DNA of 64,000 nucleotides from Nannocystis sp. (GTDB taxonomy: Bacteria; Myxococcota_A; Polyangia; Nannocystales; Nannocystaceae), in contig NZ_JADJNN010000019.1 in NCBI RefSeq assembly GCF_016714285.1, forward strand, positions 62,001 to 126,000, given 5' to 3'. Under the pieces are notes generated by a model, which saw only the letters and a program-made list of their open reading frames with translations, made no database searches and had not been told where the DNA came from. Position numbers and translations under genes: made by a program. This document shows positions 16,860 through 25,510 of this stretch, piece by piece. Numbering within the stretch: position 1 is the first letter of the stretch; every line of letters starts with the position of its first letter.

Positions 16860-17873
16860 TCACTGCACCCGATCCGCAGCGCAGCGGCGCGGCTCTGGCG
16901 ACCCTTGCGATCCGGGCGAGGGAGCCAGCGTGCTGCCCACGAGGATGCCGCGGACGAAGTAGGTCCCGGTGTCGGAGGCGGGCAGGATGTCGTGAGTGGC
17001 CGCGTGTTCGTACGGGACCAGCGCCGCCTCGGCGAGCGCGTGGCCGCCCAGGCGATCGCCGGCCCGCAGATCGGCGAAGCTCCGGCCGTCGCCGAGGGGG
17101 TGCGACCCGCTCATCTCGATCCGACTGCCGTCCGCCAGCACGACGCGCACCACCTGGTGATCGACCACCGGCGTGCGCCGGATCGCGGCGATCGGGACGG
17201 CGACTGTCTGCTCGCCGTCCACGCTGTACACCAGGTCGCCGACGCGCAGATCGGCGATCGCGCGCTCACCGTCGGGCGTGGCGATCGGCGTGTCGGGGGC
17301 CGCGCACTGGCACAGCGGGCTGCAGCCGGGCGGACACGAGTTCTGTTCGGTCGGCGCGACGCAGCCGGGCCCGCTCTGCACAGGCCCGTCGATCTGGCAG
17401 CAGATCGTGCCCTCCGTGCAGCACGCCGTGGCGCAGCAGGTCTCGCTCGCGCCGCAGGTCGTATCGCAGGGGGTCGCCGCGCAGCTGCCCGCCCCGCAGA
17501 AGGGCGTCGGGTCCGAGCAGGCCATGCCGCAGCCGCCGCAGTTGTTGCGATCGCTGCGCGGGTCGACGCAGGCCCCGGCGCAGCAAATATGCTCAGGATT
17601 CCCGCAGGCGCCGCAGTCCCCGGTGTCGCTGGTCGACGGCGTGGTGGTCAGCGACCCGGTGTCGCCGGTCGACGGCGCGGTGGTCGGCGACCCCGTGTCG
17701 CCGGTCGATGGCGCGGTGGTCGGCGACCCGGTCCCCGAGCTGGCCTGCGAGCTGGACTCCGACGACGCGATCGTCTCGGACGCGGCGTCGGTCGACGACT
17801 TCTTGTCGTCACTACACCCCGCGCCCGCGAGGGCGACGGCGACGGTCATGGTGCTGAGATACCTGCGGGTCAT
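16860..17873 (-). CDS. Cys-rich lipoprotein with C-terminal Hint (hedgehog/intein-fold) domain
   Basis: A 337-residue exported protein. The signal peptide MTRRYLSTMTVAVALAGAGC carries a lipobox Cys at residue 20. A Ser/Thr linker contains three PSTGDTGSPTTA-like repeats (about 45-85), then a Cys-dense region (about 87-195, many CC and CxxC pairs). The last part (about 197-320) is a Hint domain: Cys-Ala start (CQCAAPDTPIATPDG), block-A-like DLRVGDLVYSVDG, block-B-like SGSHPL with the conserved His, and the last strand TYFVRGILVGST. Inteins end in His-Asn plus a nucleophile; here the expected HN is replaced by Gly-Ser, so splicing is unlikely. N-S acyl shift and cleavage or ligation to a nucleophile, as in hedgehog proteins, remains possible. 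Start chosen at the signal peptide. Confidence 0.82.
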   Translation of the reverse strand: MTRRYLSTMTVAVALAGAGCSDDKKSSTDAASETIASSESSSQASSGTGSPTTAPSTGDTGSPTTAPSTGDTGSLTTTPSTSDTGDCGACGNPEHICCAGACVDPRSDRNNCGGCGMACSDPTPFCGAGSCAATPCDTTCGASETCCATACCTEGTICCQIDGPVQSGPGCVAPTEQNSCPPGCSPLCQCAAPDTPIATPDGERAIADLRVGDLVYSVDGEQTVAVPIAAIRRTPVVDHQVVRVVLADGSRIEMSGSHPLGDGRSFADLRAGDRLGGHALAEAALVPYEHAATHDILPASDTGTYFVRGILVGSTLAPSPGSQGSPEPRRCAADRVQ

Positions 17874-17941
17874 GGCGCGAGCCTCCAGGGCGCAGCGTAC
17901 TCCGATTTCGCCACGCCCCGGAAGGGCCGCCCACGCGCCGC

Positions 17942-20465
17942 TCAGCCGGGCTTGGGGCAGTATCCGCTGCCCTCGACCTTGTTGTTGTCCGGCCGGCACT
18001 CTTTCCACGCGTGCACCGGCATGCCGTCGTCGACCACCACGAACACCGGCGTGCTGCCGTCGAGCAGGCCCGGATCGGGCATCGGAATCTCGAGGATCAC
18101 ATCCTCGGCCTCCGCCGGGTACAGCGATTTCTGCGTCATGCCGGAGCCGAGCAGCATCCCGCCCATGTCCGGATCGCCGGCGTAGAAGCCGACCACCACC
18201 CCGGCCGGCACCGCAGCCTGGCCGATGTTGCGGACGCGGGCGACCAGCGCGTAGGGCATCACGTCGCAGCGCGGGAAGATCGACGCGATCACGTCGGGCG
18301 CCGAGAACTCGCCCTCCGGCTGGACATTCTGGCGATAGTTGTTGAGCCCCGGCGCGGTCCAGTTCGCGACCTCCTGGGCGGGGACGCTGCCGTCCTCGCG
18401 CACGTTCGTCACGTGGTACGTGTGCTGATTCCAGATCCGCCGGGTCCGCACCCACGAGCCCTTTGCGCTGCCGAACACGCGCAGGCCCGACTGCTTGCTG
18501 TTGTTGTCCGGGCAGGTGATGCCATAGGCGTTGCTGGCCACGACGATGTCGGCTTGACCGTCGTTGTCCACGTCGGCGACCAGCGGGTACTCCCACAGCG
18601 TGCCCGTGGTGTTGCAGGTGCTCGGGATCAGGTTGGTCCCGGTCGAGCCGTCGTACATCCACAGGTGATACTCGTCGCTGTAGACCACCTCGGCCTTGCC
18701 GTCGCCGTTGAAATCGAACACCGAGCTGCCGGTCACCGCCGACGAGCAGTCCTTGGTGGTCTTGAACCACAGGTCGATATCGGTGTTCGCCACGTTGGGG
18801 TCCATCATCTTCTTGCCGCTGAAGACGACATATCCGACGGCACCCGCGGCGCCGACGTCCGGGGTGCCATCGCCGTCGAAGTCGGCGACGGTCGGCGGGC
18901 CGCCGCCATACTCGCTGCCGGCGTTGCAGAAGACCTTGGTCGAGATGCCGTTGTTGATGTCGACGCCCTTGCGCAGCAGCTCGGCGCCACCGGGCTGCTT
19001 GGGGTCGTAGCGCAGCAGCGACATGGTGTGCGGGCCGCCCGAGGAGATGACGACGACCTCGGGCTGGCCGTCGAGGTCGAAGTCGCCGACCGCGTGATAG
19101 CCGGCGACGATCTGGTTCGGTCCCTGGCGCAGATCCCACAGCAGGGTGCCGTCGGCCTTGTGCGCGCGCTGGCCCGAGATCACGTCGAGCAGGCCGTCGC
19201 CGTCGACGTCGCTGAGGCCCATGAGCTTCTGCCCCCAGGTGTGGCCGGGTCGATCTCCTTCTTGACCGCGCCGGTCTTGCCGTCCAGCAGGGTCCAGCCG
19301 ACCAGCACCTCGGGCTGGCCGTCCTGGTCGACGTCGCCGATCACCGGCGCCTCGTAGCCGCAGTGGACCTTGGTGGTGTCGGGCTGCGTCCACAGCGTCG
19401 TGCCGTCGGCCTTGAAGGCGATCACGCCGGTATTCTGGGCCACCGCGTCACAGCAGCTGTTGCCGGCCGGACCGGGGTTCATGCAGCCGACGATCTCCGG
19501 GACGCCGTCGGCGTCGAGGTCGGCGGCCGCCAGCCCCGCGCCGGGCTGGGTGACGTTGGGGATGCTGAACTTGTCGACGAAGGCGCCGTCCTTCAGCGAG
19601 ATGGCGTGCAGGGTGCCCTGCTTGTAGTATCCCCCGGCGGTGAATGTGCTGAAGACGATCTCCGGGATGTCCTTCTCGTTGACCTTGCCGTCGCAGTCGT
19701 CGTCGTCGAGCTGACGACGATCGGCGACATCATGATATCGCTGGCGTAGGGCGGCATGACCTTGCCGCCCCACGCGGCCTTGAGCACGATGCCGAAGTCG
19801 TCGGCCGGCGGCTTCACCTCGCACTTGGGCAGGCAGACGATCGGCTCGCCCTCGACCGGCTCGACGCCGTCCGGGCACTCGGGCGGGGTCGGCAGGCACT
19901 TGCCGGTGCCGAGCGAGACGCCGCCCATGCACATCGGCGGCTTCTCCATCTCGCCGAGGGTGTACTCGCAATAGGCGTCCGGCGGGCAGTCGGTGGCGTC
20001 GACGCAGTCCGCGCCCGGCACCACGCACTCCTGGAATGAGCACACCTCGCCCTCGCCGCAGCAGGTATCGGTGCAGGCCTGATTGATCGGACAGCAGACA
20101 TCGGCGACGCACACGCCCTCGAGGCAGGTGTCGGCGCAAGGCGGGCCCATGTCCGCGATCGGGCCGGTGGACACGCCGTCGGTGGTGCCGCTGGTGGTGA
20201 CGGTCACGGCCCCGGTCTCGCTGCCGACCGTCGCGCTGGTGGCGGCCTGCGTCTCGCCCTGCGAGCCGCTGCCGGTCGGCGTGTCGCTGGTCGGACCGCC
20301 GCCAGTCGGCAGGTCACCGCTGCTGTTCGCGTCGGTGACGCCGGCGCCCGTGCTCGCGCCGGTCGAGCCAGCGCTGCTCGTGCCGCTGTCGCCGCAGCCA
20401 CAAAGACCTGTCCCAAGAGCCATCCACACGGGCAAGCCCGCGCCCCACCTGATACCTGACCGCAT
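17942..20465 (-). CDS. FG-GAP/VCBS-repeat lipoprotein, split by two frameshifts
   Basis: About 840 residues across three frames. The N-terminal part (20465 to about 19711) has a signal peptide with lipobox (MALGTGLCGC), a Ser/Thr/Gly linker and a Cys-rich zone (CCPINQACTDTCCGEGEVC). The middle and C-terminal parts carry at least six FG-GAP/VCBS-type calcium-binding motifs (DLDADGVPEIVG, DVDQDGQPEVLV, DVDGDGLLDVIS, DFDLDGQPEVVV, DFDGDGTPDVGA, DVDNDGQADIVV), predicting a beta-propeller like integrin alpha chains, ending with a CARDB-like segment (VRNIGQAAVPAGVVVGFY). The breaks are at about 19711 (one C missing in GTCGTCCAGCTC) and 19247 (one G missing in CCCGGGCC); adding them joins all frames into one continuous propeller. 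It is probably an outer-surface binding protein. Transcription may be affected by a CCCTG tandem repeat upstream. Confidence 0.82.
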
Positions 20466-20548
20466 CGGATCACCAGACCACATCGGCCGCCGGAGGGAAA
20501 GCGCCGCGATCGTGGGCTCGCGGGCCGCGGGCGGGCCCGCACGGCCGA

Positions 20549-20593
20549 CCCTGCCCTGCCCTGCCCTGCTCTGCCCTGCCCTGCCCTGCTCTG
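20549..20593. repeat. CCTGC/CCCTG 5-bp tandem repeat
   Basis: About nine near-identical 5-bp units with two one-base variants (CTCTG). It lies between the end of the sensor kinase gene (20613) and the start of the FG-GAP lipoprotein gene (20465), about 85-130 bp upstream of the latter start, where slippage could alter promoter spacing. Confidence 0.7.
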
Positions 20594-20612
20594 GCCGCTC
20601 GCGCTGCGCGGC

Positions 20613-21839
20613 TCAGGCGCGCACCGGGATGCGGACCCGAAAGGTCGCGCCGCGGCCGGGGCCCTCGCTGCTGGCGTGCGCGCTGCCGCCGTGCATCTGG
20701 ACCAGGTAACACACGATCGCCAGGCCGAGCCCGAGGCCGCCGTGCACGCGGGTGGTCGAGCTGTCGGCCTGGCGGAAGCGCTCGAACACGTGCGGCAGGA
20801 ACTCGGGCTCGATGCCGCAGCCGGTGTCACGCACGGACAGCTCGAGCTCGTCGCCGACGCGGTCGAGCCGCAGCACGACCTCGCCGTCCGCCGGCGTGAA
20901 CTTGATCGCGTTGCCGAGGAGGTTCCACAGCACCTGGCGCAGGCGCGCGGGATCGCCGAGGAGGTGGAAGGGGCCAGGGCCGGCGCTGCAGCCCAGCGCG
21001 ATCGACCTGGCCTCCGCCGACGGACGTACCGTCTCGATCACCTCGCCGGCCAGCGCGTGCAGGTCGACGGGCTCGGTGTCGATGCGCAGCTCGCCGCGGA
21101 CGATGCGCGACATGTCGAGGATGTCCTCGATGATGCGACGCAGGGCCCGGGCGTTGCGCTCGATGACCTCGGCGCCGCGGGCCACGGCCTCGGCGTCGGA
21201 CTGCTTGCCGCCGCGCAGCATCGTGGCCCAGCCGAGGATCGCCGACAGCGGGGTCCGCAGCTCGTGGCTGAGGGTGGCGAGGAACTCGTCCTTGAGCCGG
21301 TTGGCGGCCTCGGCCTCGGCGCGGGCCGCCTGCTCGCGCGCCAGCAAGGTCGCGCGCTCGCTGACCGCTCGCCGGGCGTCCTCGATGTCCGTGGCGGTGC
21401 CCGACCAGCTGGTGACGCGGCCATCGGCGGCGCGGGCCGGCACGCCGCGGGCGAGGTGCCAGCGGTAGCTGCCGTCGCGGCGACGCAGGCGAAACTCGAG
21501 CTCGAAGGCGCGGCCCGCCGCGAGCGCGTCGCTGTAGGCCTCCCGCGCCGGCGCGCGGTCGTCCGGGTGCAGCAGCACGGCCCAATCTTCACGCGCCGCC
21601 GCGTCGCCCAGCCCGCCGACGTACTCGGTCCAGCGCGCGTTGAAGAAAGTGACGCGACCGTCAGCCCCGGCCAGCCACGCGATCTGCGGGATGGTGTCGA
21701 TCAGCGCGAGGAGAGGATCGCGGGGCTCGTCGCGTTCGAACTGCCCGGAATCTGACACCGTGAAGACATCATATCGGACCCGGCGGACCTCGCTACGCGG
21801 GGCGGCGTGAGGACGCGGCTTCGCAACCGATCGCACCAT
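20613..21839 (-). CDS. PAS-domain sensor histidine kinase
   Basis: A soluble kinase of about 408 residues. A PAS/PAC domain (about 40-160; IDTIPQIAWLAGADGRVTFF, then YRWHLARGVP and GTATDIEDA) is followed by a short coiled coil, HisKA with phospho-His in TLSHELRTPLSAILGW, and HATPase with LLGNAIKFTP, VRDTGCGIEPE and HGGLGLGLAI. No transmembrane helix is seen, so the ligand or redox cue is probably cytoplasmic. The gene starts 22 bp after the stop of the Ser/Thr kinase upstream on the same strand, so the two kinases may be co-transcribed. I favour the ATG at 21839, with AGGA 9 bp before it; a GTG at 21857 (6 residues longer) is the alternative. No response regulator is adjacent. Confidence 0.85.
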   Translation of the reverse strand: MVRSVAKPRPHAAPRSEVRRVRYDVFTVSDSGQFERDEPRDPLLALIDTIPQIAWLAGADGRVTFFNARWTEYVGGLGDAAAREDWAVLLHPDDRAPAREAYSDALAAGRAFELEFRLRRRDGSYRWHLARGVPARAADGRVTSWSGTATDIEDARRAVSERATLLAREQAARAEAEAANRLKDEFLATLSHELRTPLSAILGWATMLRGGKQSDAEAVARGAEVIERNARALRRIIEDILDMSRIVRGELRIDTEPVDLHALAGEVIETVRPSAEARSIALGCSAGPGPFHLLGDPARLRQVLWNLLGNAIKFTPADGEVVLRLDRVGDELELSVRDTGCGIEPEFLPHVFERFRQADSSTTRVHGGLGLGLAIVCYLVQMHGGSAHASSEGPGRGATFRVRIPVRA

Positions 21840-21860
21840 GACGGGGATTCCTGCCACTCC

Positions 21861-24020
21861 TCATGGGCTGTCTCTTGGGACAGCTTTGTCGAGCGCCGCG
21901 AGCTCCTCGGCGGCGCGGCGGGTGTCTGGGTGCTCGGGCCCGAGGGTTCGCTCGCGAATTGCCAGGGCTCGCCGCAGGCCCACGCTGGCTGCGCCGCGCT
22001 CGCCGGCCTCGGCCTGGACCCCCGCGAGGTTGATCAGCGCGGTGGCCACGCCGGGGTTGTCGGGGCCCAGCGTCGCCTCGGCCAGGAGCAGCGCCTCGCG
22101 CAGCTCGGCCCGCGCGGCCGGCAGATCGCCGCGGGCCCGCTGGACCAGGCCGCGAGCGCTGCGCAGGCGCACCTCGAGCGCGCCGCCGCGACCGACCTGG
22201 CGCATCGCGTTGCCGGCGAGGTCGCCCCAGCGCAGGCCCTCGTCGAAGCGGTGCAGGCCGTAGCCGACCACGAACAGCAGCTCGGTGCGAGCGCGGGCCA
22301 GGGCGGCCCGGTTGTCGCCGCTCTCGGCGAACAGGGCCGCGTCGAACAGGCTGCGCTCGGCCGCCGGGTAGTCGCCCGCGAGCGACTCGAGCGAGCCGAG
22401 CAGGACCAGCGCCTCGGCGGTGGTGTGGTCGTGGGCCAGCGCGCGGGCCTGGGCCGCCGCCTCGCGGGCGCGAGGGATGCCGCGGGCCACCTCACCGGCC
22501 TTGAGCAGCGCGCCGATCTCGTCGAGCTTGCCGGCCAGCGCCTGCACCTGCACCGCGGTCGCGGGGTCGGCCGGCGGCGTGATCAGCAGCGCCAGCACCG
22601 GGCGGGCGCGGCACTCCTCGAGCGGGCGCAGCTTGTACGCCGCCTTGACCGCGTTGCCGATCACGGCCTCGGCGTCGCCGATGAACGCGTCGCCCAGCGC
22701 CCGCAGCTCGCCGAGGCTGCGGTCGAGGCAGGCCATCGTCAAATATGGCCCTTCGGACAGGTCACCGCGGGCGCGGCCGTCGGTCACCGCCTCGCCGGCC
22801 AGCACCGCCTGGCACGCCGCCGCGTGGCTGCGCTCCCACGCCAGCGCGTAGGCGTCGAGCTGCACCGCCACCTGGGCCCACAGCTCGCCGGCGTCGGCGT
22901 GCTCGGTGGCCATAAAGGCGCGCCGCACCGCGGCCCGCCGCTCGCTGCCCCACACCGCCTCGACCCGCGCGGCCCCTCCCGCGCACATGTCCGGAGAGAC
23001 AGGTTCATCCGCCACCGACCAGCGGCCCCCGAGCGCAGCGCCGACGCCGAGCGCGAGCACCCCGAGGCCGAGCCAGGTCAGCGGCCGCCCGCGACGGACC
23101 CGCTCGAGCTCGGCGAGCAGCGCCGGCATGTCGGCGAAGCGGCGCGCCGGCTCGAGACTCAGGCCGCGGAGCAGCGCGCGGCGCAGGCGACCGGGCAGGC
23201 GGCGCTGCTCCGGCGGGGCCGCGACGACCCCGGCGAGCACCTGCTCGCGCAGCGCCTGGGCCGTGTTGGCCGGGAAGGGCGGCGCCCCGTGGACCGCCGC
23301 ATAGAGCGCGACGCAGAAGCTGAACTGGTCCGAGCGGGCGTCGGCGGCCTGCGCCCGCCACTGCTCCGGCGACATGTAGAGGGCCGTGCCGAGCATCGCC
23401 CCGGTGGTCGTGATCGGCTGCAGCAGCGCGTCGCTGGTCGGCAGCTGGGTCACGAGCGGCGCCTCGCTGGCCGCGCGCGCGAGCCCGAAGTCGAGGACCC
23501 GCACGCGCCCGTCGGCGCCGACCAGCACGTTCTCGGGCTTGAAGTCGCGGTGGACCAGCCCGACCCGATGCGCCGCCGCCAGGCCGCGCCCCGCCTGCAG
23601 GTACACCTCGAGCAGCTCCCGCCACGAGCGCGACTGCTGGCGCTGCCACTGCGCCAGCGTCAGGCCCTCGACGAACTCCATCGCCACGAACACCTGCCGA
23701 CCGACCTCGCCGACCTCGTAGATCTGGACCACGTTGGGGTGCGAGAGCCGGGCCAGCGCCTGCGCCTCGCGCAAGATCCGTCCGCGCGCCTGGCCGTCGG
23801 CGTCGTTCCCGTGCAGCAGCTTGATCGCCACCCGTCGACCGAGCGCCGCGTCGTCGGCCGCGTACACCACCCCCATGCCGCCGGCGCCGAGCCGGCCGCG
23901 CAGCGCGTAGCGACCGACCCGCACCGGATCGCCGGCGCCGAAGATCCCCGCGCGCACCTCGGCGAACATCCGCTGGAATTCCAGCGGTCGCGCGGCGGGT
24001 GTCGGCTCGGCGGTCGGCAT
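21861..24020 (-). CDS. Receptor-type Ser/Thr protein kinase with TPR tail
   Basis: A 719-residue Hanks-type kinase, intact. Kinase domain about residues 35-310: LGAGGMGVV, RVAIKLL, HRDFKPEN, DFGLA, YMSPEQW. One transmembrane helix (LTWLGLGVLALGVGAALGG, about 318-336) places the rest outside the cytoplasmic membrane. The outer region begins with a conserved Cys-containing segment (DMCAGGAARVEAVWG) shared with the kinases at 10.1 and 41.0 kb, followed by TPR-like units, the last of which contains LGPDNPGVATALINLAG and LGPEHPDTRRAAEEL. The PAS sensor kinase follows 22 bp downstream. A coiled-coil membrane protein is transcribed divergently from 24094. Confidence 0.92.
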   Translation of the reverse strand: MPTAEPTPAARPLEFQRMFAEVRAGIFGAGDPVRVGRYALRGRLGAGGMGVVYAADDAALGRRVAIKLLHGNDADGQARGRILREAQALARLSHPNVVQIYEVGEVGRQVFVAMEFVEGLTLAQWQRQQSRSWRELLEVYLQAGRGLAAAHRVGLVHRDFKPENVLVGADGRVRVLDFGLARAASEAPLVTQLPTSDALLQPITTTGAMLGTALYMSPEQWRAQAADARSDQFSFCVALYAAVHGAPPFPANTAQALREQVLAGVVAAPPEQRRLPGRLRRALLRGLSLEPARRFADMPALLAELERVRRGRPLTWLGLGVLALGVGAALGGRWSVADEPVSPDMCAGGAARVEAVWGSERRAAVRRAFMATEHADAGELWAQVAVQLDAYALAWERSHAAACQAVLAGEAVTDGRARGDLSEGPYLTMACLDRSLGELRALGDAFIGDAEAVIGNAVKAAYKLRPLEECRARPVLALLITPPADPATAVQVQALAGKLDEIGALLKAGEVARGIPRAREAAAQARALAHDHTTAEALVLLGSLESLAGDYPAAERSLFDAALFAESGDNRAALARARTELLFVVGYGLHRFDEGLRWGDLAGNAMRQVGRGGALEVRLRSARGLVQRARGDLPAARAELREALLLAEATLGPDNPGVATALINLAGVQAEAGERGAASVGLRRALAIRERTLGPEHPDTRRAAEELAALDKAVPRDSP

Positions 24021-24093
24021 CGTCGGACAGGGCCACGAACGTCGTGATGGTTCGCCCCGGTCTGGACACTCCTATCAGCGAGGAACAAACGCA

Positions 24094-24858
24094 ATGTCCA
24101 CCGCCCCCCGCGAACACTCCGTACTCATCGCCCTGCGCGAACTCGACAGCCTGGAGCAGCAGCGCCGCGACGACGAGGCGGCCCGCGAGCGCGCCCGCCT
24201 CGCGGCCGACGCCGCCGCGAAGGCCGAGCTCGCCGCCCGCGCCCAGGCCGAACAGGAGGCCCGGCAGCGGGCCATCGCCGAGGCCGAGGCCCACGCAGCC
24301 GCCGAGCGCGAGCGCCGGGCCGAGGCCCTGCGCCGCCACAACGCGGAGGTCGAGGCCCAGCTGCGCGGCGAGCAGGCGGCCCGCCTGCACCGCGTCCAGG
24401 CCGAGATCGACGTCCAGCTGCGCCAGCACAGCCGGCGCGAGCTGGCCGGTCAGCGCATCGCCACCGCCGTCCTGCTCGGCGTGCTCGGCCTGGTCGGCGC
24501 GCTCGGGGCGATGGTCCTGACCCAGCCCCGCGCCGGCGTGGTCGCGCGGGCAGCCGCCGAGGCCGACGACCTGCAACACATGGCCGCGTTGAAGGAGTAC
24601 GCCGCCGCGATCCAGGGGATGGAGCAGGACCTCGGCCGGCTCCGCGACGACAACCACCGCCAGGCCGCCGTCCTCGACGCCGCGGCCACGCTGCGCAGCA
24701 TGATGCAGCAGCAGCAGTCGCACAGCGACACGCCCGAGCCCGCGATCAAGCCGACGCGCCCGCGCCCGAAGACACCGCCCGCCGACACGACCAAGAAGCC
24801 GCCCGGCGAGCGCATCAAGATCTGCAAGTCCGACGACCCTTTGGCCGAGGACTGCTGA
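24094..24858 (+). CDS. Coiled-coil single-pass membrane protein
   Basis: A 254-residue protein of unknown family. Residues about 12-125 are a continuous Ala/Glu/Arg/Gln-rich helix with heptad character (long coiled coil, predicted cytoplasmic). A hydrophobic helix follows (ATAVLLGVLGLVGALGAMVL, about 127-146), then a second, shorter helical region and a Pro/Lys-rich C-terminal tail ending in a CKSDDPLAEDC motif with two Cys. GAGGAA lies 9 bp before the ATG. It is divergent from the TPR kinase and convergent with the ECF sigma gene (4 bp between stops). It could be a kinase substrate or scaffold, but nothing in the sequence proves that. Confidence 0.75.
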   Translation: MSTAPREHSVLIALRELDSLEQQRRDDEAARERARLAADAAAKAELAARAQAEQEARQRAIAEAEAHAAAERERRAEALRRHNAEVEAQLRGEQAARLHRVQAEIDVQLRQHSRRELAGQRIATAVLLGVLGLVGALGAMVLTQPRAGVVARAAAEADDLQHMAALKEYAAAIQGMEQDLGRLRDDNHRQAAVLDAAATLRSMMQQQQSHSDTPEPAIKPTRPRPKTPPADTTKKPPGERIKICKSDDPLAEDC

Positions 24859-24862
24859 CCGC

Positions 24863-25510
24863 TCACCCTGGCGCGACGCCGAGGCGCCCGCGCAGCTCGC
24901 GGGTCCAGTCGTCGAGGTGATCGATCGTCGACTGGCGCAGCGCCGGCGTCTCCGCGAGGCGCTCGCACGCCGCGATCGTCAGCAGCCTGGCCTTGCGCAG
25001 CCGGCCGTACATGCCCGGCTCCGAGATGCCGTGCATCGCCGCCAGCTGGGCCGCCGTGAGCCCCTCGAGGTGGTACAGCTCGAACACGATCTGCAGCTCG
25101 AGCGGCAGGCTGCGCAGCGCCTGCAGCAGGATCTGCTCCTCGCGTCGGCGCGTCAGCTGGCTGGTGAACGACGCCTGCAGATCGGCGACGCTGTGCTCGA
25201 GCGGGTCGAAGCGCTCGGCCTGCTTGCGCTTGCGGCGAAAGAAGGCGAGCAGCAGGTTGCGGGCCACCCCGAGCACGTAGCCGCGAAAGCCCGCGTCACC
25301 GCGGTAGCGATCGCGGCCCTCGCACAGGGCCAGGAAGGTCTGCTGGATCAGGTCCGGCGCGTCGTCGCCGACCTTGTTGTGGAAGAAGCGGCAGACGGCG
25401 TCGAAGTGGCGCGCGAGCAGGGCCTCGCCGGGCGCGCGATCGCCGGCGCGCCAGGCCGTCAGCAGCTCGAGGTCGTCGTCCACGCTGACGGCCACGATAT
25501 CACCGCTCAC
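24863..25510 (-). CDS. ECF-type RNA polymerase sigma factor
   Basis: A 215-residue sigma-70 family protein. Region 2 (about 20-90) contains ALLARHFDAVCRFFHNKV, DLIQQTFLALCEGRDRY and FRGYVLGVARNLLLAFFRRK; region 4 (about 125-185) contains LLQALRSLPLELQIVFELYHLEGLTAAQLA and the HTH AAMHGISEPGMYGRLRKAR. There is no long C-terminal extension and no anti-sigma factor next to it. It starts with a GTG that overlaps the TGA of the upstream ABC permease gene (GTGA), so it is the last, translationally coupled gene of the efflux operon. This arrangement suggests that operon expression also raises the sigma factor, with possible feedback. Confidence 0.9.
   Translation of the reverse strand: MSGDIVAVSVDDDLELLTAWRAGDRAPGEALLARHFDAVCRFFHNKVGDDAPDLIQQTFLALCEGRDRYRGDAGFRGYVLGVARNLLLAFFRRKRKQAERFDPLEHSVADLQASFTSQLTRRREEQILLQALRSLPLELQIVFELYHLEGLTAAQLAAMHGISEPGMYGRLRKARLLTIAACERLAETPALRQSTIDHLDDWTRELRGRLGVAPG

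Noticed and set aside
16860..17873. Functional protein-splicing intein
   Set aside because: The final His-Asn and a C-extein are missing, so splicing is not expected even though the Hint fold is present.
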